In this document: positions 6,756 through 15,116 of the stretch, piece after piece
Layout of the letters: the number at the start of each line of letters is the position of its first letter
Numbering within the stretch: position 1 is the first letter of the stretch
Source: Planctomycetota bacterium
GTDB taxonomy: Bacteria > Planctomycetota > Phycisphaerae > Phycisphaerales > UBA1924
Direction: 5' to 3'
Assembly: GCA_014584315.1 (NCBI GenBank)
Contig: JACTNA010000018.1
Location: 1 to 64,000, forward strand
DNA: 64,000 nucleotides
The notes under the pieces: generated by a model
Databases searched by the model: none
Told to the model about the DNA's origin: nothing
The model's input: the letters and a program-made list of their open reading frames with translations, nothing else
Position numbers and translations under genes: made by a program

Positions 6756-8704
6756 CAGGGCTTCGCGTCCGTGGCGTGGAGCGGGATCGCGTCGCGCTCC
6801 CAGTCCGCCGACCACGAAGCGTAGCCGCCGCTGGCGCCGAGGAGCATCACGGCCCGAGCGGCGCCGTCGCCGAGCATGGCCCGCGCCGCGAGCGCGGTCT
6901 GGGGGTGCCGGAGCCAGTCGCTGTCGAACATGCCCAGGCGGCCCTGCTCGGCCGCGCTCGCGAGGGCCGCGAACGCGACGACGGGCATGAGGGGCGCGCC
7001 CGCCCCCACCACGCCGCCCGCGCGGACCAGGAGCGAACGGTCGCCCGTGGTGTGGGTGATCTTGTCGTCGCCCTCCCACCAGGAGAGCTGGACGATGGGC
7101 TGAGCGTTGCGGTGCAGGTCGTTGTAGAGCGGGACGACGAGGCCGGGGTCGCGGCCGTCGCCGTGGGGCGATCGGACCGCGTTGCCGATCGCGGAGCCGG
7201 CGAGGACCAGGAACGGATAGCCCGCGCGGAGCGTCCGGTCGGTGTTGATGAACGTCGCCGCCGTGACCGGCGCGTTGGCGGCCGCAAACCGCGAGGCAAA
7301 GGCGCGGTTGGCGGCGAGTCCCTCGTCGCCGCGGCCGGTCGCCTGGCGGACGGCGGCGACCGCGGCCTGCACGGACGGAGCCAGGATGAGCCACCGGTCG
7401 GTCAGCGCGCAGGTGAGTTCGACGGGCACCGGAAGGCCGCGGGCGCGGAAGGTGTAGAACTCGCCGCCGTCGTGCGTCCACGGCTCGATGCGGAGGTACA
7501 TGCCGGCGCGGTCGTTCTCCTGCGCGATCGCACCGTTGACGAGGTTGGCGACCTTCGTCCGGGCGGCGGCCAGTCGTTCGGCGTCGCGCACGCTGAACGC
7601 GATGACGCCCGAAAGAAGCGAGCCGCCACCGGTGGAATCCGACGTGTAGACAGCGACCGAGCCGCCGAGCGCACGGAGGATGTCCTCGACCGGGTCGATG
7701 CCGGTCTTGCGCCCGATCTCGCCGAGGATCTGATCGACGGGCACGCCGTTGGCACGCAGCTGCGCAAGCAGGCGATCCGGGAAGCCCATGTCCATCGTGC
7801 CGAGCGAGGCGAAGTGGGCGTCGGCGGGGACGATGCGGAGGTCGTCGGGGGTGAGGCCGGTGGTGGACATGCCGAGGGTTTCGCGGTAGCGGCCCGCGCC
7901 GTGGACGATGGTGCGCGTGTGGGCGGCGTCCTTGGCGATGCCGTCCTGCATGGTGATGCGCATGGCGTGCTCGCCGATCAGGCCGGCGGCCTGCATCTGC
8001 GCCGTCGCCTGCGCGAGTTGCGGCGCCTGCGCGCCGGGGAGCGAGCGAGCGATGGTCGCGGCCGGCGTCAGGCCCGCGAGGTTCACGACGGCGGAAACGG
8101 TCGGCGTGAAGCCCGGAGCGTTGAACGCCGCGGGCAGCGCATCGAGGCCCGCCGAGGGGTCGGCCACCGAGCCGACGTGCAACTCGTAGCGCAGCGTGCC
8201 GCCGACGCGTCGCGGGCCGTAGCGAACCTGCGCGATCGCGGTCCAGGCTTCCATCATCCCGTCGTAGGCCTCGCTCGCCTCGGGCGGGCCGAGGAGGGCG
8301 GGGCTTTGGCGGATGCCGTCCTGGAGCATGGCGTGGAGGAGTTCGGCGTCGGCGTCGTTCTCGCACTCGAAGGAGAGGACGAAGCCGTAGCCGAACATGC
8401 CGCCGGCGACGTTCATCGGGTCGTAACAGAGGCTGAGTGTGGCCGGGCGGGCGATGGCGGCCATCGCAGTTCGGAGGAGCGCGGCGGCCTCGGGCGGCAT
8501 GTCGGGCGCTTCGCCTGGGAGTTCGGCGACCCGCGCCGGAAGCATCGCCAGGGCGGATCGGAGCGCGGCGTCCGGACCATCGGCCGAGAGCGCGGCCGCG
8601 CCGTGCGTGTGGACGACAAGCACGGGAACGGGCTGCCCGATCGCGCCGACGCCAACCGAAACGACTGCCGCGACGAACGGCACAAGAACCCGAGTTCTGA
8701 GCAT
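6755..8704 (-). CDS. Large secreted protein of unknown function
   Basis: A 649-aa protein with a clear signal peptide (MLRTRVLVPFVAAVVSVGVG, cleavage near residue 23) and no catalytic motif that I can name. Stretches such as DILRALGGSVAVYTSDSTGG and ERLAAARTKVANLVNG vaguely recall DUF3352-type exported proteins, which I cannot confirm. It is the first gene of a two-gene unit with the secreted protein at 5451-6755 (4-base overlap). It is divergent from the glycosyltransferase at 8819, sharing a 114-bp gap. Confidence 0.75.
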   Translation of the reverse strand: MLRTRVLVPFVAAVVSVGVGAIGQPVPVLVVHTHGAAALSADGPDAALRSALAMLPARVAELPGEAPDMPPEAAALLRTAMAAIARPATLSLCYDPMNVAGGMFGYGFVLSFECENDADAELLHAMLQDGIRQSPALLGPPEASEAYDGMMEAWTAIAQVRYGPRRVGGTLRYELHVGSVADPSAGLDALPAAFNAPGFTPTVSAVVNLAGLTPAATIARSLPGAQAPQLAQATAQMQAAGLIGEHAMRITMQDGIAKDAAHTRTIVHGAGRYRETLGMSTTGLTPDDLRIVPADAHFASLGTMDMGFPDRLLAQLRANGVPVDQILGEIGRKTGIDPVEDILRALGGSVAVYTSDSTGGGSLLSGVIAFSVRDAERLAAARTKVANLVNGAIAQENDRAGMYLRIEPWTHDGGEFYTFRARGLPVPVELTCALTDRWLILAPSVQAAVAAVRQATGRGDEGLAANRAFASRFAAANAPVTAATFINTDRTLRAGYPFLVLAGSAIGNAVRSPHGDGRDPGLVVPLYNDLHRNAQPIVQLSWWEGDDKITHTTGDRSLLVRAGGVVGAGAPLMPVVAFAALASAAEQGRLGMFDSDWLRHPQTALAARAMLGDGAARAVMLLGASGGYASWSADWERDAIPLHATDAKP

Positions 8705-8818
8705 GGCTGACCCCTTGTGTGCGGGCGGCAACGCGGGCGCGTCGGCCCGTTGGATTGTTGGGGCTTGCGGGGCCGAGGTTTCGGGGGCCGTGGGCGTGGC
8801 TCGTATGATCCGGACCGC

Positions 8819-9865
8819 GTGGAAGCCCCGAGCCGCATCCTGCTCATCCGACCCAGTGCGCTGGGCGACGTGTGCCGCACGGTGCCCGTTCTGGCGAGCC
8901 TGCGGCGGGCGTGGCCGGGGGCGAGGATCGACTGGTTGGTGCAGGACACCTTCGCCGACGCGGTGCGGGCGCACCCAGCGTTGACGGGCGTGGTGCCGTT
9001 CGCTCGGCGGGGCATGGGGGCGGACCTTCGCGCCGGCCGGGCCGGGGGGCTGCGGGAGTTCGTGCGGGGGCTGCGCCAGGCGGAGTACGACCTGGCGATC
9101 GACGCGCAGGGGCTGTTCCGGTCGGGGTTCTTCGCGTGGGCCAGCGGGGCGGCGCGGCGGGTGGGGTACGCCGACGCGCGCGAGGGGGGGTGGTTCTTCT
9201 GCAAAGAACGCCACCGGGTTCCGGCCGATGCGCACACGGTCGAGCGGATGCTCGCGCTGGCGAGGGCGGCGGGGGCGGAGCCGGTCGAGGACATGCGGCT
9301 GTATGCGCCGGCAGAGGAGGAGGCGGCGGTCGAGTCCGACGGGCGGTTCGCGGGGCGGTTCGTAGTGATCGCGCCGACGAGCCGGTGGGCGGGCAAGCGC
9401 TGGCCAGCGGAGCGGTTCGCGCTCGTTGCGGGCTCGCTGCTCGAACGAGGGGCCGACCGTGCCGTGGTGGTCGGGTCGGCGTCGGAGCGCGATCAGTGCG
9501 GCGCGCTGCTCGACCTCGCCGCGCGCGATGCGCGCGTGGTCGACCTGATCGGGGCGACGAGCGTGGGCCGGCTGATGGCCCTGGTCCGGCGGGCCGCGCT
9601 CGTGCTCGCGAACGACTCGGCCGCGCTGCACATGGCCGTCGGGTTCGACCGCCCGCTGGTCGGGCTGTACGGCCCGACGCGGGTGGATCGGGTGGGGCCT
9701 TGGCGGCGCGAGGGGGACGTGATTCAGCGCGTGCGGCCGGGGGAGCGGCTCGACCACAAGGACGAGGCCCTCGGGCGCGCGATGATGGAGCGGATCACAG
9801 TCGAGGAAGTCGTGTCGGCGTGCGCCGAGCGGCTCAGCCGTGGCGGCGTTCGAACTCGCGCATGA
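8819..9865 (+). CDS. Glycosyltransferase family 9 (heptosyltransferase-like)
   Basis: A 348-aa GT-B enzyme of the heptosyltransferase family, which transfers heptose from an ADP sugar onto lipopolysaccharide core. Family marks are ILLIRPSALGDVCRTVPVL at the N-terminus, APTSRWAGKRWP at the start of the second domain, and the nucleotide-sugar site NDSAALHMAVGFDRPLVGLYGPT. GTG at 8819 gives the natural N-terminus VEAPSRILLIRP. The 3' end overlaps the convergent serC by 32 bp. No other LPS gene is adjacent, so the acceptor is unknown. Confidence 0.88.
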   Translation: MEAPSRILLIRPSALGDVCRTVPVLASLRRAWPGARIDWLVQDTFADAVRAHPALTGVVPFARRGMGADLRAGRAGGLREFVRGLRQAEYDLAIDAQGLFRSGFFAWASGAARRVGYADAREGGWFFCKERHRVPADAHTVERMLALARAAGAEPVEDMRLYAPAEEEAAVESDGRFAGRFVVIAPTSRWAGKRWPAERFALVAGSLLERGADRAVVVGSASERDQCGALLDLAARDARVVDLIGATSVGRLMALVRRAALVLANDSAALHMAVGFDRPLVGLYGPTRVDRVGPWRREGDVIQRVRPGERLDHKDEALGRAMMERITVEEVVSACAERLSRGGVRTRA

Positions 9866-10943
9866 ACTGGGCGATCGCCTCGCAGCCCTCGACGGGGAAG
9901 GCGTTGTAGACGCTGGCGCGCATCCCGCCGGTGGAGCGGTGGCCCTTGAGGTTGACCATGCCCTCCTTCTTCGCCTCGCCGAGGAACAGGGCGTCCTGCT
10001 CCTCGGTCGGACAGCGGAAGGTGATGTTCATGAGCGAGCGGCTGTCGGGGCGGGCGTGCCCGCGGTAGAACCCCGAGGCGTCGATGGCGTCGTAGATGAT
10101 CCTCGCCTTGGCGGCGTTGCGCTCGCCGATCGGAGCGAGGCCGCCCTGCCTGAGGATCCACTTGAAGACCAGGCCCACGACGTAGATCGGGAACACGGGC
10201 GGGGTGTTGGGGCGGCTCTCGTTCTTGGCGAAGACGCGGTATTGCATGAGGCTCGGCAGCGGGCGCGGGTTGCGCTCCAGCAGGTCCTTGCGGATGATGA
10301 CGAGGGTGGTGCCGGCGGGGCCGACGTTCTTCTGCGCGCCGGCGTAGACGAGGCCGAACTTCGTGACGTCCCAAGGGCGGCTGAAGATATCGCTGGAGGC
10401 GTCGCAGACCAGCGGCACGCCCCCGGGAGCCTGCGGGACGTGGTGGTACTCCGTGCCCACGATCGTGTTGTTGCTGGTGTAGTGGACGTAGGCGGCGTTG
10501 GGCGTGAACCTGATCTCGTCCTGCTTCGGAACGAACGTGTGCTTCGAGGGTCGCCCGTCGAAAGCCAGGTTGACCTTGCCGTAGAGGGCGGCCTCCTCCG
10601 CGCTCTTCTCCGCCCAGTAGCCGGTCACGAGGTAGTCCGCCGTGCCGTCCTGCGGGAGCAGGTTCATGGGGACCATGAAGTTCTGGGTGGTCGCGCCGCC
10701 GGTGAGGAAGAGGACCTCGTAGTCGTCGCCGATGGCGCCGACCTTGCGGCAGTCGGCGATGGCCTCGGCGAGGACGCGGTCGAAGAGTTTGTCGCGGTGC
10801 GAGTGCTCCATGATGCCCATGCCGGTGCCGGCGATGTTCCAGACATCCTGCTGCACCTGGCGGAGCACCTCCTCGGGCAGCACGCCCGGACCCGCGCTGA
10901 AGTTGAAGACACGATCGGTGGCAGTGGCTGGCATGGTCGTCAC
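9834..10943 (-). CDS. serC: Phosphoserine aminotransferase
   Basis: A 369-aa fold-type I PLP enzyme that converts 3-phosphohydroxypyruvate and glutamate to phosphoserine and 2-oxoglutarate, the second step of serine synthesis. The N-terminus FNFSAGPGVLPEEVL is diagnostic, and Lys205 in AGAQKNVGPA is the PLP-binding lysine. The length is typical. It lies 30 bp downstream of serA on the same strand, so the two form a serine operon. Its end overlaps the convergent glycosyltransferase gene. Confidence 0.96.
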   Translation of the reverse strand: MTTMPATATDRVFNFSAGPGVLPEEVLRQVQQDVWNIAGTGMGIMEHSHRDKLFDRVLAEAIADCRKVGAIGDDYEVLFLTGGATTQNFMVPMNLLPQDGTADYLVTGYWAEKSAEEAALYGKVNLAFDGRPSKHTFVPKQDEIRFTPNAAYVHYTSNNTIVGTEYHHVPQAPGGVPLVCDASSDIFSRPWDVTKFGLVYAGAQKNVGPAGTTLVIIRKDLLERNPRPLPSLMQYRVFAKNESRPNTPPVFPIYVVGLVFKWILRQGGLAPIGERNAAKARIIYDAIDASGFYRGHARPDSRSLMNITFRCPTEEQDALFLGEAKKEGMVNLKGHRSTGGMRASVYNAFPVEGCEAIAQFMREFERRHG

Positions 10944-10973
10944 CTCGGGTACCCCTTGTCGTGGCGCGGCTCG

Positions 10974-11957
10974 CTACCGGATCTCTCCGGCGTTCACGCA
11001 GTTCTCGAACCGGCCGGTCTCCTTGAACACCCTGACGATACGCACGGTCTCCTCGGCGACGGCCTGCTGGGCCTGGTCGGTGGATGCGCCGCAGTGGTGC
11101 GTGCCGTAGACGCCGGGCGGGGCCGCGACGGGCGGGTTGAACTCGCCCTCGGGCGTGCCGGGCTGGGCGGCGTAGACGTCGAGGCCCGCCTTGATGGCCT
11201 TGGCGCGCACGGCGTCGGCGAGGGCGGCCTCGTCCACCACCGCGCCGCGCGAGGTGTTGACGAAGATCGACCCGGGCTTCATCGCGCCGAAGAACGCCGC
11301 GTCGCAGAGGCCGCGGGTGTCATCGGTCAGCGCGACGTGGACGCTCACGGCGTCGGCGGAGGCCACGGTGCGGAGCAGGTCGGCCTTCGTGGAGCCGCCG
11401 GACTCGACGCCGAGTTCGGCGGCGCGATCGGGCGTCATGCTGCGCGACCACGCGACGACGCGCATGCCGATGGCGTGGGCGATGCGGACGACGTGCCCGC
11501 CGATCGCGCCGACGCCGACGACGGCGAGCGTGCGCCCGCGCAGGCCGCGGGACTTGCCGTACTCCTTCTTGTTCCATCGGCCGGCGCGGAGTTCGTTGAC
11601 CTGATCGGGGATGCGCCGGTCGCAGGCGATGAGGAGTCCGATGGCGAGTTCGGCGACGGCGGCGGCGTTCATGCCGGGGCAGTTGCAGACGGCGATGCGC
11701 TTCGCGGAGGCGGCGGGGACGTCGATGTTGTCCACACCCGCGCCGGCGCGGACGATGAGGCGGAGGGTGGAGGCCGCGGCGAGGGCGGGGGCGGGGACCT
11801 TGGTCGAGCGGACGATGAGGACTTCGGGGGCGTGGGAGGCGAGGGCCTGGGGGAGGGTGTCGGGGCCGAGGGCGGGGTCGGAGACGACCTCGACGCCGAA
11901 GGACCGCAACGCCTCGATTCCCTCGGCGTCGAACTTGTCCGCGATGAGAACCTTCAT
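10974..11957 (-). CDS. serA: D-3-phosphoglycerate dehydrogenase, short form
   Basis: A 327-aa NAD-dependent 2-hydroxyacid dehydrogenase for the first step of serine synthesis, supported by its place directly before serC. The nucleotide site is GVGAIG (148-153). Arg237 (NTSRGAVVDE) and His288 (THHCGAST) are in place. The catalytic Glu of the usual EP motif appears as Gln265 (DVYAAQPGTP), which is unusual. There is no ACT regulatory domain, so it is the short type. The ATG at 11957 has a good AGGAGG about 6 bases upstream. A longer open frame to 12119 is not needed. Confidence 0.92.
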   Translation of the reverse strand: MKVLIADKFDAEGIEALRSFGVEVVSDPALGPDTLPQALASHAPEVLIVRSTKVPAPALAAASTLRLIVRAGAGVDNIDVPAASAKRIAVCNCPGMNAAAVAELAIGLLIACDRRIPDQVNELRAGRWNKKEYGKSRGLRGRTLAVVGVGAIGGHVVRIAHAIGMRVVAWSRSMTPDRAAELGVESGGSTKADLLRTVASADAVSVHVALTDDTRGLCDAAFFGAMKPGSIFVNTSRGAVVDEAALADAVRAKAIKAGLDVYAAQPGTPEGEFNPPVAAPPGVYGTHHCGASTDQAQQAVAEETVRIVRVFKETGRFENCVNAGEIR

Positions 11958-12060
11958 CGTGCCTCCTGCGAGGGTTCGGTGCGGCCTGGCGGGGGATGAT
12001 ACGGCGTGTGCGCGCGAGTTTGGATTGCAGCCCCACGCTGCGTCGAGGGCGGATGGCAGC

Positions 12061-12142
12061 GCCCCCTGCGGGGGCGAAGACGGCAAGGGGCTGCACACCC
12101 CGGGCTGCGCCCGGGGCAAGTGACCGTGCCCCCTCCGGGGGC
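12061..12142. repeat. Cluster of three perfect GC hairpins
   Basis: The 312-bp gap between serA and the dockerin gene holds three back-to-back hairpins. They are GCCCCC-TGC-GGGGGC (12061-12075), CCCCGGGC-TGC-GCCCGGGG (12098-12116) and GCCCCC-TCC-GGGGGC (12128-12142). All have 3-base loops. They resemble the dispersed REP-like elements of planctomycete genomes. Nothing gene-like was seen in the rest of the gap. Confidence 0.7.
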
Positions 12143-12207
12143 GGGGAGCGGGATCGGCGGAGGTGATGTCGGCAGGCGCGGCTGGCCGCGGCGCGCCGGG
12201 AAAGAAA

Positions 12208-12231
12208 CAGCCCGGCTGGGGGGCCGGGCTG
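12208..12231 (-). terminator. Intrinsic terminator of the dockerin gene
   Basis: CAGCCCGGC and GCCGGGCTG form a perfect 9-bp stem with a 6-base loop. On the minus strand it is followed by the T-rich TTTCTTT. It lies about 40 bp after the dockerin stop codon. Confidence 0.75.
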
Positions 12232-12269
12232 CAATCTCTCGCGGGGGATTGCCTGGGACAGGAACGCCT

Positions 12270-13652
12270 TTAACAGCCCGCGTTGTAGGAGTTCAGAAAC
12301 GCGATGTAGTCGAGCGAGTTGACCTGTCCATCGCAGTTCACGTCGGCACACGGACAACTTGCATTGTAGTCATTCAGGAACGCGATGAAGTCCTGAGAGG
12401 TCACAGAACCGTCGTTGTTCCAGTCACCGATGCACCGCGTCAGGCGAGCGATGTTGCTCACTGTATTCCCTCCGGCATCGTCGAACTGTCCGCCGACGTA
12501 GAGAGCGCACTTGTAGACCTCCATCGCGAGCACCTTCTTGTTTTGGTTGGACGGGCTGGGTATCCCGCCATCGACTTCGTACCAAACACCGCCACCTGCC
12601 TCGAACTTGACGATTGCACTCGCACTGATCCCGTTCGGAACCATCTTGTGACCGCCTGCATAGAGCTGCTCACGATCACACCCAGGCCAGGTGAGAGACT
12701 TCAGACTGCGGACGCCTCCCCAAGCAACCTCGCCACCAGGTGCCTCCCACCCAGACAAGTCAGCGTCGGTGGAAACCGCAACAGGGCCGGCATACGCAAT
12801 CTCGTTGCATATCCACCAGTGTTCACCAGCCGCCGCCACGCCGCCATCGAACGGTTCCAATGCGCGGGCAGCGGGAATCGCTGGTCCGTGCTCCGGCTGG
12901 GTGTTGCAGTCTCCCCAGTCATCGATGTTTGGGCCTACGTACTCCCAGTCACCTGCGTTGAGCGCGAGGACTCCCCCATCGACATCTGCGTTGCCGGAAG
13001 TGCACTGGAAGAGGCTATCCCCGTTGGTGCCGACAAGCAGTACCGCATTGGAGTCGATCTCCCACCCAAGCATTGTCCAGACGGCGAATCCATAGTTGGG
13101 GCTCGCAGAAACCTGATCCCAGTCGCCGTTCGACTGCAACTCCCAGATGGACGTGCCGTCATTGCAGCCGCCGTCGCTGCTGATGTAGAGGCTCCCGGTA
13201 CTCGCCCATGAGTACATGTCGAACGCCGTCTCCAGCGAGAGATCGCCGGTAACGTCGTCCCACGTGCCGGAGTCCAGTTTGTACACCTCGATCGCCATCG
13301 TGGGCGAGTACAACTGGCAGAGCGCGTAGAGCGCACCATCGTGCACTTCGAGGTCGATCACCGTCGCACCGGACGGCAGGCCGTTCGAGGCTGCCGACCA
13401 GGTGGTGCCGTCCCATTCGGCAACCTGGCCTGTCGTCGTCGAGCCGACTTCGTCGAAGTCTCCGCCCACGTACAGGCTTCCATCGAACGCCTTGAGCGCA
13501 TGAACTGTGCCGTTCGGGCCGGGATCGCCGAACGAAGCGTCCCACTTGTCGTGGCAAGGCTGAGCCACGACGACCTGACCAACCACCAGCACACTCAGCA
13601 CGGCGCACATGGAGCTCAGCCATCGGCGAATCGTGGTTTGATTCCGGTTCAT
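12270..13652 (-). CDS. Secreted beta-propeller-like protein with C-terminal dockerin-type repeats
   Basis: A 460-aa exported protein. It has a signal peptide (SSMCAVLSVLVVGQVVVAQ, residues about 13-31), then a body with spaced LYVGGDF and LYVGGQFDDAGG motifs suggesting propeller-type repeats. Two dockerin-like calcium loops end the protein: GDWNNDGSVTSQDFIAFLND and ADVNCDGQVNSLDYIAFLNS, each with D-x-N-x-D-G spacing. Such pairs are common at the C-termini of Phycisphaerae exported proteins. The ATG at 13652 has GGGAG upstream. The gene is visibly less GC-rich than its neighbours and has more varied codon use, perhaps from transfer or relaxed selection. No enzymatic role can be assigned. Confidence 0.85.
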   Translation of the reverse strand: MNRNQTTIRRWLSSMCAVLSVLVVGQVVVAQPCHDKWDASFGDPGPNGTVHALKAFDGSLYVGGDFDEVGSTTTGQVAEWDGTTWSAASNGLPSGATVIDLEVHDGALYALCQLYSPTMAIEVYKLDSGTWDDVTGDLSLETAFDMYSWASTGSLYISSDGGCNDGTSIWELQSNGDWDQVSASPNYGFAVWTMLGWEIDSNAVLLVGTNGDSLFQCTSGNADVDGGVLALNAGDWEYVGPNIDDWGDCNTQPEHGPAIPAARALEPFDGGVAAAGEHWWICNEIAYAGPVAVSTDADLSGWEAPGGEVAWGGVRSLKSLTWPGCDREQLYAGGHKMVPNGISASAIVKFEAGGGVWYEVDGGIPSPSNQNKKVLAMEVYKCALYVGGQFDDAGGNTVSNIARLTRCIGDWNNDGSVTSQDFIAFLNDYNASCPCADVNCDGQVNSLDYIAFLNSYNAGC

Positions 13653-13816
13653 GCTTCTCCCTTTCTTGTCTGAAGCAGCTTCAGATTTGCTGCCGGCCAA
13701 CACGACTCTACCTCACAATCGCCGATGTGTCAATGTGGGTAGTCTGGACAGTTATCGGACTTCAGCGGAGCCCTGCCGTTTGTCGGATACCACACTTCGC
13801 GCAATGCATGAAAGTA

Positions 13817-13834
13817 GGCCCGGACGACCGGGCC
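13817..13834 (-). terminator. Terminator of the prepilin-like gene
   Basis: GGCCCGG-ACGA-CCGGGCC forms a perfect 7-bp stem with a 4-base loop. It lies about 30 bp past the stop of the prepilin-like gene and is followed on the minus strand by TACTTTC. Confidence 0.65.
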
Positions 13835-13865
13835 CTCGACTGGACGCTTGATGTACGGCTCGACC

Positions 13866-14951
13866 CTACTTCGGCTGGCCGGTGTCCAGAGGCTCACCGT
13901 CGTAGTCGCTGCCCTGGAGGCCGCCACGGGTGTAGTTGTAGACCTGGGCGAGGGGCTTTGTCGTCTCGCCGTTCTTGTTCGGTGGTTCGTACACGCCCGG
14001 GGCATAGTTGACGATGTATTGCGGTGCCGTGGGGGACAACGGGTTCCAGCCCAGATTGGAGTCCTGCGTCATGCGGACGGCGACGGAGCTATCGAAGAAA
14101 CTGATGACGGTCTTGGCCTCTGGCTCTGGGAAGTAGAGGGCCTTCTTGCCGAAGTGGCGCTGGTGGGTGTCGTAGAAGTCCACCTTCGAGCCCGGGTACT
14201 GGACGTCGGCGATCTTGACGCCGCCGAGCATGCCGTTATCGGAGTTGACGTAGTACGAGTTGTGCACAGGATTGCCGGGCGCGTTTCTGGTTCGCTTGTT
14301 GTTGTACTGCTGGTTGGTCCCGCGGATGTTGATGCTGTGCGCCCTGTCGAACGTGGCGATGCCGGGGACGTAGGAGGAGGAGTAGGGCCAGCGCTTGTTG
14401 AAGGGGGATCCGCCCATGCCCTTGACGCGGGGCTGGTGGGGCACCCAGAAGTCTTCGTCGAAGTAGTTGACGGGGTCGATCTGCCAGTTGATGCGGAACT
14501 TGTCCTCGGGGCAGACGACCATGCGCTCGGGCAGTCGCTGGGCGAGGTAGTCGTTGAGCACGAGGTGGGTGTAGAGGATGTGCGGGATCCAGGAGGTGAT
14601 GCGCGGGAAGTCATCGCGGCCGGTGCGCCGGCGGATGATGTCCACGGCCTGGCGGGCGGCGGCGTCGACGTCGAAGTTCCACGGGCCCTGGAGGTCGCTC
14701 CAGGTGTTGCGATCCCACTTGTCAACGGTCCAGGTGAACGAGCGCACACGGTCGTGGAAGTCAGCGGAGTAGGAGTGCGTCGCGGTCGCCATCTGGTTCA
14801 TGTTCGACAGGCAGATGGCGAGTCGTGCGGCACGGCGCGCTTCGCCGAGGGCGGGCAGGAGCAGGCCGATCAGGAGCGCGATGATCGCGATGACGACCAG
14901 GAGTTCGATGAGAGTGAACCCCTTCACGCGGGGCTGCGTCCGACTCTTCAT
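13866..14951 (-). CDS. Prepilin-type N-terminal cleavage/methylation protein, planctomycete family
   Basis: A 361-aa type IV pilin-like protein. The N-terminus [20 protein letters not shown] is the class III prepilin signal with Phe+1 and Glu+5. It is followed by the usual planctomycete continuation [20 protein letters not shown]. Such proteins occur in many copies in planctomycetes, exported by type II secretion or pilus machinery, and their exact role is poorly known. The ATG at 14951 has GGAGG upstream. The GspF- and GspE-like genes to the left could be part of the machinery that handles it, although they are not adjacent. Confidence 0.88.
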   Translation of the reverse strand: MKSRTQPRVKGFTLIELLVVIAIIALLIGLLLPALGEARRAARLAICLSNMNQMATATHSYSADFHDRVRSFTWTVDKWDRNTWSDLQGPWNFDVDAAARQAVDIIRRRTGRDDFPRITSWIPHILYTHLVLNDYLAQRLPERMVVCPEDKFRINWQIDPVNYFDEDFWVPHQPRVKGMGGSPFNKRWPYSSSYVPGIATFDRAHSINIRGTNQQYNNKRTRNAPGNPVHNSYYVNSDNGMLGGVKIADVQYPGSKVDFYDTHQRHFGKKALYFPEPEAKTVISFFDSSVAVRMTQDSNLGWNPLSPTAPQYIVNYAPGVYEPPNKNGETTKPLAQVYNYTRGGLQGSDYDGEPLDTGQPK

Positions 14952-15116
14952 GGCAGACCTCCGTAAGCCGCGAGTGCGGCCGAAGATTGAACCCCCCACG
15001 CAGATAAACCTAATGGATCGTTGACCCGTTGTCCAGCCCCGGATCGACCAATTCCCGGACATTTCGACAAAAGACCCCCACCCGTGGGTTTCGCAGGGGG
15101 AACCTGACGAATCTCG

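Noticed and set aside
8717..8818. Longer N-terminus for the glycosyltransferase
   Set aside because: The added 34 residues are Arg/Gly-rich and unlike the family, which begins close to ILLIRPSALGD. The GTG at 8819 fits better.
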